DNA from: Mesostigma viride
Lineage: Eukaryota; Streptophyta; Mesostigmatophyceae; Mesostigmatales; Mesostigmataceae
Direction of reading: 5' to 3'
Assembly: GCA_009746045.1 (NCBI GenBank)
Contig: RPFO01000041.1
Location: 6,199,323 to 6,263,322, forward strand
DNA length: 64,000 nt
The translations under genes and the position numbers were made by a program. The number at the start of each line of letters is the position of its first letter. The first letter of the stretch is position 1. The notes under the pieces were generated by a model. That model was not told the DNA's origin. It saw nothing but the letters and a program-made list of their open reading frames with translations, and ran no database searches. Positions 18,638 through 30,454 of the stretch are shown in pieces.

Positions 18638-21566
18638 CTAAAACGGAGCCTTACTAGACCACGGAAGCCACTGGACTTCTAATGGGTTGTCATTGGGCAT
18701 GTGGGTAAAGATCCTGTTTTTGCCCATGAGGTCATGAAAGATCTCAAGTGGGCTGGGCTTATCCTGGTCTGCGCCAGGGTCCCAGATTTTGTTTTGTTCA
18801 TTTGCAACCATCCAGTAGCGTCGCATGCCGGAGTTCCATAGGTAAATGAAGCGTGAGAGAACCCCAGCTTTGTCAAAAACTGTGCGCCTATTGAACACCA
18901 CATCGTTTCGCACCGTCCAGATTGTATATAACATGCATGTGCGGAGCCATATCCACGCTTGTTGTGAAAAGGTGAGCTCAAGGCCAGGGGTGCCAGTGAT
19001 GCCAAAGATAATTGAGCGGGTAGACACCGGTATGATAGGCTCAGACGTCCAGGCTGCCCATAAACCAATCAACCAGGTCCAAACTCCCTGGAGGTTACAC
19101 CATAAAAATCGGTGTTCCACAGTTTCAGTGGGGTTGGTACGTAAACATGTAGCAGGGTGTTGAAATCGCCGGTGGCAGAGGATCTCCCCGACCCCGATGG
19201 ACCGGTGCATCAAGAGGTGTTGTACGTCGGTCGCGCGGCGATCAATCAGCGGGTGGTCAGCGGCGAGGGTGATGTTGCGGACCCAGGTGTGGCCAGGCCA
19301 CTCAGTAGCGCCCCAGCGTGTCCGTCCGGGGTGGAATTGATGGTTTTTATGCAAGAGCATTGTGTAGCCCCACTCTGCCGTGTACTCGTAAAGGCCTTAA
19401 TTTTACAATTCTGCTGTCACCCTGATTTAGCACCCAGCCAAATTCCACTGGATCCAATGACAACATGTCCAGGCGGGTTGATCCCACATGTAACCAAATA
19501 ATAGCAGCGTCTGGAAGGTTGGGGTTGGGTTGGTATACACATGATTGTTCAAGGGACCAAGGTACAACCCGAATCCGGTGGCATAGCTGGGTGGGGAGGA
19601 ACACCACTGCAGTTGTAAGTTGAGCCAGACAGCCATTGTGGCCGCTCAGCGGCGCCAGTAGTTGAACGTGCAGGGTTCCAAGGGGGAGTTCTGCGATCAC
19701 CTTCCCCGAGGAGCATGTTGCGGTCTTGCTGTATGGACAAAAGCAGCACCATTCACCAGCTTTATAGGGGGCACGGGGAGAAGTCATGAGTGTGTGCCAG
19801 CGGGGGGGTATGGCTTGTACTAGCGCGGCCCAGGCAGCATAAGTAGGCATATTGGGGACCCGGGCAGCCAATTCGTTATATGTTAAGAGGCGGTAGCAGT
19901 CACCGTGGAGAATATACAGGTGGAGAATAGTGGTTACAGGGTGGGGGGATGTTATGAAGCCTTCATAGGGGTTAGGGCCACTTAAGCATCCAAAGGGGCG
20001 ATTAAGGGGGTTGAGGTATATATCATTAAAGAATAGGGGTTGGCGTGCAACTTCCTCACGTAGTGTGGGGAATAGTAGGCGGTCGGGTTTAAGTGCCATA
20101 AAGCCTTGCCATATACGAGCCCAGTACCAAGGAAGACCTCTGGTGAGCTTCGGGGAGGGGAGGCGAGCAGTAAGCAATGCGGCTCCAGAGTGCCAGGAAA
20201 TACCATTGGAGTGATGAGTAAGACGTGAGAGGGTTACACGTGCCAGAAGACATCCAGGGTGTGTGTTGACACCAATGTGGGCAGAGATAACTTGTTTGGC
20301 ATACACAGACCATAAACGCCATTGCATATTGTGTAAGCCTAGTCCTCCAAGAGGCCACGGCATAAAAGACATTGACTCTCTGATCCATCCGTGTACCTGG
20401 CGGCTGAGATCGCTCGATTTTTTCCAAACAAAGTTATGCCCCAGTCGTTGAATAAGAGACACGGTGTGTTCATCCGGTGGGTGGGCCTGACCGAAGTACA
20501 GCAGCTTGGAGAACAGCAGCTGGTTCGTAACGAGGACCTTGCCCCGGAGGCTGAGGCGGTGTACGCCAGCCCAGCGGTTGGCCACCTATTGTACACCAGT
20601 GAGTTTGCCCAGTTGTTGTGATTCGTCGTATAAAAAGGTTTTGACTTCCAATAACCTCCCTTCGGCTGTCCGACCGATAGGGCAGTTATGCAAAAGGTGG
20701 TATCCTCCTGGCGGGACCCATGTCACCGCCAGGTTAGTAGGTTGGAGAGTCGGGTTGGTTGTTCTGCCAATATGCAAGCTGCCCGTGGACTTTTGCACGT
20801 TGCAGCGTTGTTGGGAGACGGTACAGTATGTAGATATGTTGTCAAGCACAGCATCAACATCACGCAGGGAGGTGCAAATGTTAGTAGTGTCATCGGCGTA
20901 AGCAGTTTGAAACAGACCACGTGTGTGGTGAGGGAGGGGGTAGCCTTGAATACGGCTGTCCTGTTGATGAAGAAAGAAGAGGCCAGCGTGAGCGAGCAGA
21001 AAGAGAAGGGGAGAGAGACAGTCGCCTTGTGGGAGAGAGCGTGTGCTATGGCCTATTTGGGATTTATGTCCATTAATTACTAGGTGCCAAGTGAGGGATT
21101 TGATCATGCCTAGACTGACCTTAATAAGTTTAGGTCCAAATCCAAGCCCGTGTAGTATAGCCTCGAGGTATTTCCAACATATGCGGTCGAATGCCTTTTC
21201 AAAATCCCAAAATAAAATAAGACCTATAATATTGTTGCGCCATGCGTCATCAACAATGTCCATGATCATGGTGATGCTGTCGCTGATGTGTAGGATGGAC
21301 CTGGATCCAACTTGTTCCGGGCCGATCAGATTATCTAGTACACTGTAGAAACGGCGTTGCAAGAGTTTGCTGGCTAGTTTGTAAGGGACTGTGAGCATGC
21401 GAATGGGTCTATAATTTTTCCAACTTGTTTTATCCCCTTTTTTGTGTAAGAGGATGAGGATTGTTTCCGAACACTGGCCCACAACAGTTTCGGTGTTCCA
21501 GATTTCCAGGATGCATTGGTATAGATCCCTGCCTATGAGGGGCCAGAACTCTACTGGAAGGCCATC
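18638..21566 (-). pseudogene. LINE ORF2, RT and C-terminal zinc-finger part
   Basis: The RT shows DGLPVEFWPL, ILLHKKGD, NYRPI, FWDFEKAFDR, SLPQGDCLSP and the catalytic YADDT. The frame meets a TAG at 20586-20588, where the next codons continue the same domain (RWAGVHRLSLRGKVL), so this is a point-mutation stop. About 400 residues later a frameshift near 19355 leads into the zf-RVT-like region: C in ILCHRRF, then C, ETVEHRFLWC and W-rich sequence to 18638. The RT lacks its first residues because the 659-bp element interrupts the GADG/DGLPVEF junction. It would have reverse-transcribed LINE RNA at the target site; this copy cannot. Confidence 0.8.
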
Positions 21567-21671
21567 AGTTATAAACATCGATTCCTGCGGAATCGATACT
21601 AAGCGCTTAGTGTCGATTCCGTAAGGAATCGATGTATATAACTAAGACTGTTGCGACACGCCGGCATCCCG

Positions 21672-21682
21672 GGTTCGAATCC
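21672..21682 (+). promoter_or_regulatory. RNA polymerase III B-box-like motif GGTTCGAATCC
   Basis: A perfect GGTTCGANTCC match inside a CGGG/TTCGAAT/CCCG hairpin, like a tRNA T-arm. I find no matching D-arm, anticodon arm or acceptor stem, so this is a tRNA-derived fragment rather than a tRNA gene. Confidence 0.5.
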
Positions 21683-21997
21683 CGCTAGGATCGTTCCGGG
21701 GGTGGATTTTTCGCCTAGTAATGCGAATAACGTTGCGGACGCTAATCGTTCGGCCTAATGTGTTAATCGAATAAGGCGAGTGCTCTCCGCTGACTAGGCG
21801 GTGTACCAGCGCTAGCTAATCGACTGATATGGTATGCTCAACCGGCTAATCATCTGTGTTGTTCGACGTTGCTCCGAAATCGGCTAAGTCCCCGAAATCG
21901 GCTAATTTCCACGCGATGTCTCGCTATAATCGACTAGGCCTAGTTCGGTGGCTCGCTGGGCACCGAGTATGATAGGCCGCTGGCCTCTGACCCCCCG

Positions 21998-22100
21998 TCG
22001 AATAGGAAATTTCGACAATCGAATAAGGAAAATTCGATAATCGAATAGGAAAATTCGATGGTCGAATAGGCAACTTCGATAATCGAAGAGCTAATTCGAT
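21998..22100. repeat. tandem repeat TCGAATAGGAAAATTCGA, about 5 copies
   Basis: Imperfect units of about 22 bp, each a short palindrome (TCGAAT...ATTCGA), inside the foldback element. Confidence 0.75.
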
Positions 22101-22230
22101 GACCCGACTAGTATCGGCCTTAGCCTTGCCGGCGCAAGCAAAAGTTTTAGTTATATACATCGATTCCTTGCGGAATCGATAGTAAGCGCTTAGTATCGAT
22201 TCCGCAGGAATCGATGTTTATAACTCCATC

Positions 22231-23239
22231 TGCACCAGGTGCGCTACCGGTTTTGAGATGTTGGAGTGCTAGAGATGTTTCTTCCATAGTGGGGCTGGAG
22301 TCTAGTAGAGCTTGTTGTGACGGAGAGAGGCGGTGGGGAATTGCATCGAGAATTTTTTGTGTGGCTGTATTTGCAGAGGGGTCGGGTTCTGTCCGGAACA
22401 GGGTGGAGAAAAAAGCATGTCCAGATTGTAGGATGTCTTGGGGGGTGGTATGGGTGCCAGTCTCGTCTGTAATTTCTGTGATGGTGGTTTGTGAGCGCGG
22501 GGGTGGGATAAATGCAAAGAATTCCTTATTCATTCGTTCACCCTTGACATGCCACCATGTATTTTCCACATCTAGGGCTTCTGCGTGGCGTTCAAGGCGT
22601 AGCTTATCCATCTCAGTCTGGCACAGTTGCAGTCGTGTTAACTCGTGCGGGGCTAGGCGGGGTTTGGATTGCAACATATAGTAATAACTCGTTTGTAGTA
22701 ATTGTAGTCTTTGCCTTTTATGCGGCGTTGTTCTAGATCGTAGGCCTTAGAGGAGTCAAGGATGTGCGAGAGGCATGCTTGCATCCAGAGCGTAGTGCTT
22801 GGGTATTCTACTTGCTTGGTTTTCCAGTCCCGCCATTGTTCTCGGACTAGGGAGCGAAAGGCGGGGTCACTGAGCCAGCAGCTTTTTATTGAGGTGAGGG
22901 ACGCCTGGTCCTCTGGGGGGGCTGGAGTGATACACCATGGTGAGAAGGCAGGGGTAGTGATCAGAAAAAACTGTGGAGCGTATGACCTCTGCGTGACAAA
23001 TGAGGGATGCCCATAAAGGTGACATAAATATGTAGTCTAGACGGCTAGTGATGCGGGTGCCCTGACGAGTGGACTCTCGAGTATGCAGATGGTCGCGAGG
23101 TTTGATAACATCCTGTAGTGAGAGGCGTGTGAGGTGGTTGGCTAACGAGGTCGTCTCAAGCCCAAGGCCATGGTCTAGGTCAACATTAAAGTCACCCATT
23201 AGTATGACCTCATGAGATTGGTCCAGGAGGGGGGCAACC
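22231..23239 (-). pseudogene. LINE ORF2, endonuclease C-terminal part and linker
   Basis: Residues from 23239 downward contain HEVILMGDFNVDLD, SRLDYIFMSP and FSDHYP, the catalytic DFN, DY and SDH signatures of APE-type endonucleases. A long linker follows (22147-22677) and ends LQHLKTGSAPGADG, the usual lead-in to LINE RT. The frame also changes between 22870 and 22680. Upstream, the domain is cut by the 1700-bp DNA element at 23244. Confidence 0.78.
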
Positions 23240-23243
23240 ATAG

Positions 23244-24943
23244 ACCCCTAAATGGGCAGAAATACTGCCGATGCATCGGCTGTAACTTCACAATTTTGCA
23301 AACCAGATGCCATCCAACCCACCCATATCCAATGGCTGTCCTTGGGGGCCAAGCATGTCCATGAGTTGCCCTTCGGGTTGGTATATCACAACCTTACATA
23401 TATGCAGGGTAGGCCATGTATAACTGCCGTCAAAGTCAGGGGGGTCAAGACGAGCGTTTTCATTTTTGGTAGAATGTGCATTTTGAATTATGTTGTAAGA
23501 GCTAGGCACCTACCACTTCAGGGATGATAAACAATTAGTTGCTGAACAGTTTGAGCCATTGGGGTCATCATTTGGGTGGGTATGCCAGCAGTTACACCCA
23601 GTACAGCCCATAGGGGTACCGTTGGTAAAAAGCAACCAAGGGGGTAGGAGTGGGCATACTACCTACTAATACCTACTAATATGGCCCCCAACCATGCCAA
23701 ACAATACATTTCCCTTCCACAATGATGGGGAAACATAACTGCATCATCACACTGCCCTTACATGGCACCTATGTGCAGGTGCCACCTTGTCCATGCACGT
23801 AGGTAACGTGGTACGGATACCCTACGCAAGGCATGCATTCTAGGAGGCAGCCACCAACAAACTAGTGATTTTAAGCCTATTTCAGTTTGCCCTAGCAAGG
23901 ATAAACTAGGCCTAAGCTGCTATAGCTTGCCAGGTGATGGCCAGCACACCTGGTGGCACATGCTGACAATGGGAAGCTTCTACTCACCGGTTACATGCTT
24001 GATGATGCCACAGAGACCAGCCAACTGCCTCACACTCATGCAATATGTGTGTGGGAAATGTATAACAAACATATATGGAGGTATTCAAACCCATACAGCA
24101 TCTAAAACTTATCACCATCACACTGTGGCAGGTCAACTGACTGAGGGAAGCATCTAAGAAGGGTGTTTTAGAAAGGGGCCAGGCCAGGGTCAAGAAAGAG
24201 CATGAATAATGCAAAAAGAATGTGCTACACAAGCTAGAACGTATATATAAACGTCAAACATCGATAGGAAAACGATGCTGAAGCTTTACCAGGCATGGAT
24301 GGCGTTACCTTGGCCCAGGCGGTGGCCGCAAAATGGCGCATTTCGGCACACCAAAGTTGTGCAGCATGGTCGCTGGATTCGGCGATTTCTGGCCACCCTT
24401 GCACGTTTACGACTACTATGTATCACAAAAAGTACAAAGAAACCAATATATCCTTTAAAATACGCCGGAAAGGTATTGCTGTCAACGTTTCTATCGTCCG
24501 GCCTGATCGCAGTTTTTTCCAGCAAGAACGCTGCCGACACCTATCAAATGGCATTCCCGCGAACCAAAAATTGGCCTGTGTGATCTTTAGGACGTATAAA
24601 ATCAATTTCCTAAGTTTGGTCAGAAAATTCGAACGAAAACGTAAATGCCATGCGTGGGCGCAAGCCGCCATGGCCAGGTCGTCGTTTTCCGGAATGCACG
24701 TTGTACGTGAAAAAGTACCCTGACCCCTTGTACTTTGACCGGCCATGACACCTCTATAACTTTGTCAGAAGTATGCAAACCCTAGTACCATGCTGTGAGG
24801 AAAATTATAAACTTTCGATCTTCTCAGCTAAACGTTTCCTAATTCTCAATAGTTTTCGCGGCATTTGGTCCCCCGAGAAGGGGCCGACGTGTCGGCTGTA
24901 ACTCAGTTTTAGGCGGAAAATCGGCAGCCAGACCATTTAGGGG
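23244..24943. mobile_element. 1700-bp non-autonomous DNA element, TSD ATAG
   Basis: Its ends are ACCCCTAAATGG and CCATTTAGGGG (inverted) with 4-bp duplications ATAG at 23240-23243 and 24944-24947. Removing it restores the LINE endonuclease frame from FFDDLFA into MVAPLLDQ. TCGGCTGTAACT occurs near both ends in the same orientation. The longest internal frame (24295-24723) has no recognisable domain. Superfamily not assigned. Confidence 0.75.
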
Positions 24944-24947
24944 ATAG

Positions 24948-25417
24948 CAAACAAATCATCAAAAAATTTTATACGGTCAGAGTGTTCGTTGGGGGCATAT
25001 ACCGATATAATATAGCCAGTCTTACCGCCCCAGGAGATGCATTGCCGGGTCCAGCGACCCTGCCATGTGTTGGGAGCAGTATCTGTGTGCTGGGCCCATG
25101 GGTGCAGTTGAACATGAGGGTGTGGCGGACGTCGATATTGTAGCAATGCAGTGCCTCCACTAGTCCCCCGTGCCCATGCCCATCTGCGTTCCATGTCTGG
25201 GGTGCGTCTTGTAAAGGATTGTAGCGCTTTGGCGTCTATTCCAGGAAATTTATGCATCTTGTAGGCCTACCCAGATTTCATGAGATGGGCCGACATAGGG
25301 TTGGGTGATACTGGCTAGTTGTGCCTGGAGCGCAGATATTTTAGACTGTCCCTGGGTGCGAACACCATAAGTATTTAAACCCTGAACGTTCCAAGATATT
25401 ATAGTAAGTTGACTCAT
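24948..25417 (-). pseudogene. LINE ORF2 start: AP endonuclease N-terminal part
   Basis: From ATG 25417 the translation reads MSQLTIISWNVQGLN, a typical start of L1-like endonucleases. The frame stops after about 52 codons and is continued by KFPGIDAKALQSFT in another frame. A second shift lies near 25150, before GYIISVYAPNEHSDRIKFF, the expected YAP block. It is therefore a frameshifted remnant. Confidence 0.75.
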
Positions 25418-25661
25418 AAGTTAGTAGAAGGGGAGAGAATGCAGAAGGATGCGAGCGTTGGCGTACCTCTCATGCCTTGGAAGACGACGCACGCGCCCGC
25501 TTGGTTGCGTCGGCTGTGGTGACCGTTGGCTGCGCCCGTTTGGCCGAGGGGTCGTCCTGCGCTGTCGCTTCCTCGAGAGAGCCAGTTGAGGAGGGCATCA
25601 TGTCGAGATCATGGGGTAGGACCGGCAGCCGTGCCGCCGGAGCAGGTATGACAACGAGGAC
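25418..25661 (-). other. LINE upstream region, possible ORF1 tail
   Basis: A small open stretch, MMPSSTGSLEEATAQDD then a K/R/A/S-rich end, stops about 60 bp before ORF2. It may be the C-terminus of a LINE ORF1, but the rest is separated by the 37.6-kb Copia insertion and I could not recover it beyond 63252. Confidence 0.3.
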
Positions 25662-26117
25662 AGTTGGAACGCGTCTAAAGACGAGGGACAACTGTCGAGA
25701 GCTGAAATGGAACGATGGTTGTATTAGCAATAATACAATGAGAGTAGTGTAAGCTTGAGGGCTCAGAATGGAACGTCTGGGCAAACTCGGGTGCTGCGGC
25801 ACTCCCCAGTGCTACGCCTATATGCCTATGGCAGTGCTACCTGCAGCACCTACCGGTGGACAACTGGACACTGCAATGCCATGCGACCACGTCACTAGCA
25901 TCAACTACACTCGGCCCGTCAGACCCGGATAACCCGGATCTGGCGGGTCAAGCTAGAGCCTAGGAACAGTCTGGCACTAACTGCACGTCAGTCCACATGA
26001 CACCTCAGTACCGTACACCCTGCCGTACAGTACTGAGGTGTCCCGCTCAGCCGCGGTAGGCAATACGCGGCGCGCAGGCCGGAAATCCGTGTGTCAGCCT
26101 AAGCATCTCATCTAACT
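25662..26117 (-). repeat. family 2 LTR, outer element, 3' LTR (456 bp)
   Basis: Ends AGTTGG...CTAACT. It contains a 44-nt hairpin at 25999-26042 (18-bp arms GACACCTCAGTACCGTAC, one mismatch). It is the same subtype as 62792-63247; the inner-element LTRs are a 469-bp subtype. Confidence 0.92.
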
Positions 26118-27186
26118 CCCATTATGTTTTCCTTTCAGGTTGAAGGCTAGCGACTTCAAGCCTGATCCTGCCCAGCTAGGAGACTGACTCCAAGCTGTCT
26201 GAGGTGCTGAGCAACTGACACCCATACTGCCACATCTGGACTGAAAAAGATGGGCCCCAGAACTCGTGCAATACTTGTGATGGCATCACGTTTAGCTCAA
26301 CATGCCCGGGGAGTTCCTCCTCCTCGCGAGCTCACAAGGGAGATATCTATGCCTGTCTGCCTATCCAGGGAGTGCATCACCAGCCAAGAGAGCCATTGTC
26401 AAAAATGCCAAGGTAACCGTTTAAGAGGTTCCATGTTGTTCCATCATCATCGCCCACTCAGAGAAAAAAATACCCAGCCAGGCTGGGTCCACTGAGCTCA
26501 GGTTACCTGCAACCTGAGGAGTGACAGGAGACAGGTTTATTTCACCCTGCACTGTCCATGTTGCACCTGCACAACCTGTGAGGACCAGCCACCCCTGCCC
26601 TGCACAGAGGGGGCTGAAGTCCTAGTGACAGGTGACAGGACTATGACATCCTGGACCTGTCCACGTTGCACCTGCACAACGTGTGAGGACCAGCCACCCC
26701 TGCCCTGCACAGTGGTGGCTGAATTCCTGGTGACAGGTGACAGGAATATTTCATCCTGCACCTGTGCTGAGCACGTTGTACTAGACAACATGACAGCACC
26801 CATGCCTTTACTGCCACTGAACAGTGAGGCCAGGTGGCCCAGGAGATCCACAGTGAACTGGGGTCCTGGGTAACCACCTGTCAAGGGAGCTTTGACCCTC
26901 CACTTGAATGGGAGGCACCTGAGCCACTGAGCTCAAGGCCAATCCACCAAGGCATACAACCCTAGTGGAGAAAGAATGTGAGATACATCCCCTGCCCACC
27001 TATGAAGGTGGGCATAACGAAATTCCATGGTGTTGAAAAAATCAAAACAGATTTTATTGGCATAGGGCACGCAGATGCATGAAAACAGACTCCAACCAAC
27101 CCCCCTTGCTGGAAGCCACAACCTACCCCTTGGATCTGCCCAAGGGGTACTGGGTTACCTAGGCGGCCCTGGTTAACAGGACCCTG
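26118..27186 (-). other. outer family 2 element, 3' untranslated region with tandem repeat
   Basis: About 1.07 kb between the RNase H stop and the 3' LTR, with no gene. Two ~103-bp units (about 26544-26757) share GAGGACCAGCCACCCCTGCC and TGACAGGTGACAGGA. The inner copy has the same region at 38491-41343, split by a DNA element. Confidence 0.75.
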
Positions 27187-27695
27187 CTAGGCGTCCCCCC
27201 GATGGGGCAGGGTTGCCTGCTTGCCATACGGGTTCATCAAGTGGTACAACAGCTGATATTGTTCAGCTGCCTGCTGAGGTGCAGTGAGTGCATCAGCAGC
27301 GTTGTGTTTGTCCTCCACGTGACGGGTGGACTCCCAGTAGGTGGACTCCTGTTTAAGGACCACCCAGTCAAGATCAGTGTGCACAGCATAGGGGTTAGCA
27401 AGGAAACTGAGGACTGACTGACTGTCAGTGAGCAAGTGTGCCACCACCCCAGCATTGCTGCCTGCTTGCATCTGCAACCAAACCAGCACATGATTCAAGT
27501 ACCTGGCATGAAGCACTGCTGACACCACTGCCCTGCACTCAGCAGCATTGCTGCTGACAGCCTTGCGTCTATGCAACCGGCTGTACCATGAAATGAGAGA
27601 CAAGGGTGCATCATCATTTTGCACAAAATACAAGCCTGACTCCCTGGCCTGCAACTTGGTAATCTGCCTGGACTCCATGGAACTATCCATCATAG
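27187..27695 (-). pseudogene. pol: outer family 2 pol, RNase H C-terminal part
   Basis: It begins MMDSSMESRQ at the family 3 insertion point and includes AECRAVV, LLTDSQSVLSF and NAADALT. The usual K after ADALT is lost by a 3-nt deletion relative to the inner copy (ADALTKVP became ADALTAP). It is cut from its RT by the 7.8-kb family 3 element, so it is not expressed as one protein. Confidence 0.85.
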
Positions 27696-28309
27696 AGTTA
27701 ACGTAAAGGATTTACGTTAGATGGATAGAGATTGTTACGCTCTTTCCAGCGGCACCTTGAACGCCTCATTTGGTTAAGGAACGTAAAAGTTATGACGTTT
27801 CCTAGGCTGTGCCGACAGTACCCGGCGCGCCACTGTGGGCGCGTACGGACACAGGATGTACAAGTGTCACTTTGATAGTCCGCAGGACGTTGACAGGACT
27901 TGTACAGGACTTGATGGTCAATTGATAGGTAGCGCTGTAGCGCGCCAGGACCTATGAGACAATTGATGCTGAGTAGTGTACGGATAGGTCCACAGGACTA
28001 GCCGTATGGACAATTGATAGATCTGCGCGCCAAAGGCGTGCCAGAGTCTGTGTAATCAATTGATTGACAGTTCAGCTGTGACAGTGCAGCTGAATACTTG
28101 GACGCGTCCCTAACAACCTATATGTGTGACTTGGTCGCACCGGGACGCTAGTTCTTGCGTGCACGTTCTCTTGGCACTGCGACCCTGTCGCCTGTGCTGC
28201 GTGCAGTCTTGGAAGTGACGTGACTTACGTCTGTGTTTCCTTGTTATTAATAAAGGCAACTTCCTGCAAGAACCATGGCGGAATTCGTGGCATCCTCACT
28301 CTTACAACT
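27696..28309 (+). repeat. family 3 5' LTR
   Basis: 614 bp. The first 25 bases hold the inverted repeat AACGTAAA/TTTACGTT. An AATAAA at 28249-28254 may act as a poly(A) signal. Confidence 0.92.
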
Positions 28310-28333
28310 CGTATTACACGCCTCGTTAAAAAG

Positions 28334-28954
28334 ATGCCAAATTCTGAAGAATTCCGGATTCCCACGATGAGGAAATAGCCGCTCCGCCGGCTGGTCCTCC
28401 ATCAAGACCGACTGCGCCGTCGTGGCAGCAATTGCTCGACGAAGTCACGATCTCGCTCGACGAACTTCATCGTCGGCAGCGCAGTTCTTCCATTGCTCGG
28501 GGATAACCCCGAGGACCCCGATTTGCCGCAGCTGGTGCCGGCTATCCGCACGCCGTTGGACACCATTCGCAACATTTTATCGCAATTTACGGTCCAGGTG
28601 CGGGGAGGTTTGCGGTCGGTGAACGAGGTCACCACTGCCATCGAGGAGCTGGACAACGCCATCTCTTCACTCACCGGTTACCAGAGAAACTTACAAAACT
28701 GGGCATCGCTACGCACGGGGGGCGCGCCGGCGGTGTCGACAAATTTATTTCAAGATCTCGCGTTGCTGTCGCTGCTCACACGCGGCGTACGCAGTCGCGA
28801 ACGCCAGGTTCTTATTAACCTGGTGGCTTTTCTCGCATCTCTGCGAGAGTGGATTCCCGCAGGGTGGGAATTGTTATCCATTTTTACTCATCCTCTGCGC
28901 CTCGTCGCGCGTCGGCGCGCGCAACTTTCGCGACGGGAAGCACACCGGTTTTAA
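28334..28954 (+). pseudogene. family 3 extra 5' ORF, frameshifted, function unknown
   Basis: Starting from ATG 28334 and following two frame changes (near 28370 and 28485), about 200 residues can be read: a Pro-rich start (APPAGPPSRPTAPSWQQLL) and then a strongly helical region (PLDTIRNILSQF, TTAIEELDNAISSL, RQVLINLVAFLASL) ending in an Arg-rich tail. It lies between the 5' LTR and the gag-like frame, a place where Copia-type elements normally have only a leader. It could be an N-terminal gag domain or an added protein. I do not recognise it. A further short hydrophobic reading (28964-29182) looks incidental. Confidence 0.4.
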
Positions 28955-29210
28955 TACATACCGGTGCAGGTCCGGCACACACGCCGGATATGGAGGATCC
29001 TGAGTATACCTACGAGTACTGTGACTTCCGGGGCCTTGACTACTAGGTCGGCCAATTTTCTTTTCCAGTACTCGTCGACATTTTTGTCGATTTTTCAACG
29101 GCAATTCGCGGGGGCGGAGGCGACACCGGCGCAGGCGGCAGTTGCGACAATTTTGTACATACTTTTTCTGCTGCTTTGCTGAGGTGTTTTTGAATAGCTT
29201 GTAGTGCAGA

Positions 29211-30314
29211 ATGGCAGACGGGCGCCGTAGCAAAGGTGCCCCAGCCAGTGGGAATAATGGTGGTGCTGGTAGTGGGACCGCTCACGTAGATGACGTGGGG
29301 GTTACCGGAGAGATTACCAACATTCATCACAATAATAATAATGCACAAGCTGTTCATGGTTTTGACCTTACCACTCAGGGTTTTTAATTGTAATCAGCTG
29401 CAACCTGTAACATCTGACTCTAAGCCTAAGCAGGCTGAAGAGTTTGTGGAAGGGCTGGAAGGGTTTCCTAGTTTGTACGGTGGTACAAACTACTATCAGA
29501 TCTGGATAGGCAGCAGCACTTTTGGCAAGTGCACTGATCAGATCAAGGACCTAACCAGGGAATGTAAGAAGGCCAACAAGGCCTGGGCAGTGTATGTAGC
29601 TGAGCTGAAGGAGCTGCTGAAGACCAGCGAAAGAAGGTCGGCATCCATTGGCAAGACAAGTATCAAGGGTGGGAGGTCAAGGGGGACCTGATCCAGAATT
29701 TCCTTAACTATTGCAAAATGGTTGAGGAGGGCAGGGCTCACGGTTTAACGTGGCATAACATAGCCCTGACCAACTGGCTCAAGGTTTCTGGGCTGGATAA
29801 GGCTACACGTGGCTCTTAAAGGTCATGTGTGCCCCACACTCAACCCTCAAGGCCTACAAGGTCATAATCAAACAAGCACTCGAGGCAGAGGAGCTGTTTG
29901 AGGGTGGAGTGCCAGCAGTGAAGGCTACCCAGGCAGGTGGGCGTACCCAGGGGGCTCCAAGACGTCTGAGGCTGACAGAAGCCAAGGAGGGCGTAGGGGC
30001 AACCATAACAAGCGCAAGGGAGATCATTCACCCGACTGACAGGAGGTCACACTCCAAGTCGGTGTTCAGGCGGGTGGGTGGTAGCCCAAGCAGGGCAACG
30101 CGTCTGACAACGGGGGAGTGGCCAGGGCAAGTCAAAGATACAATGCTACCTGTGCAAGGGGTGGGGGCACATCAAGAAGGAGTGTCCCAGCTTCAAGAAG
30201 TCCCAGGGCCAGGGCAGCAACAAGAATAACAACAACAACAAGAAGAAGAACAACAACAAGTCCCAGGGCCAGCCTTCAAAGGGCAGTCAGCAAGAAGACA
30301 ACAAGGAGCAGTGA
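29211..30314 (+). pseudogene. gag: family 3 gag, frameshifted, with CCHC knuckle
   Basis: ATG 29211 opens MADGRRSKGAPASG. The reading then shifts frame near 29390 (PVTSDSKPKQAEEFVEGLEG, KANKAWAVYVAELKELL), near 29625 (DKYQGWEVKGDLIQNFLNYC) and after a stop near 29819. The last part is basic and ends with CYLCKGWGHIKKEC at 30144-30185, a C-x2-C-x4-H-x4-C knuckle, and an Asn/Lys-rich tail to TGA 30312-30314. The order of conserved pieces is right for a capsid/nucleocapsid protein, so this is a damaged gag. Confidence 0.7.
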
Positions 30315-30454
30315 CTGTCTGAGGCAACCCCTACACACCTTAATTCACCCAGGGGGAGGCCAGGTGCTCCAATGCAGATTTTATATCTGGGCAACAAGAG
30401 GGTGATCTCCAGGTTCAGGGTGGCCCCAGGTCACCTGGAGAGGTACAGGTTCCT

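Larger units (their letters stand above)
21567..22225. mobile_element. 659-bp foldback-type element with ~78-bp TIRs that are themselves palindromic
   Basis: It is flanked by the 5-bp duplication CCATC (21562-21566 and 22226-22230). Each end carries CATCGATTCC, GCGGAATCGATA, AAGCGCTTA and the mirror image, so each terminal repeat can fold on itself as well as pair with the other end. It splits the LINE RT codons. It has no ORF of its own and contains a tRNA-like B box and a TCGAAT tandem repeat. Confidence 0.85.
18638..25417 (-). mobile_element. APE-type LINE (non-LTR retrotransposon), decayed and interrupted
   Basis: Minus-strand order is AP endonuclease, RT and a C-terminal Cys/His finger, as in L1-like ORF2. 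Coding is broken by frameshifts (about 25260, 25150 and 19355), an in-frame TAG at 20586-20588, and two DNA elements: 23244-24943 in the endonuclease and 21567-22225 at the start of RT. The outer family 2 Copia-like element lies just upstream of ORF2. The 3' boundary is uncertain; no poly(A) tail is obvious. Confidence 0.8.

Noticed and set aside
21640-21700. tRNA gene
   Set aside because: Only a T-arm and B box can be formed; no acceptor, D-arm or anticodon arm.
24295-24723. 142-aa frame in the 1700-bp DNA element
   Set aside because: No transposase motif; an opposite-strand frame is also open; treated as chance.
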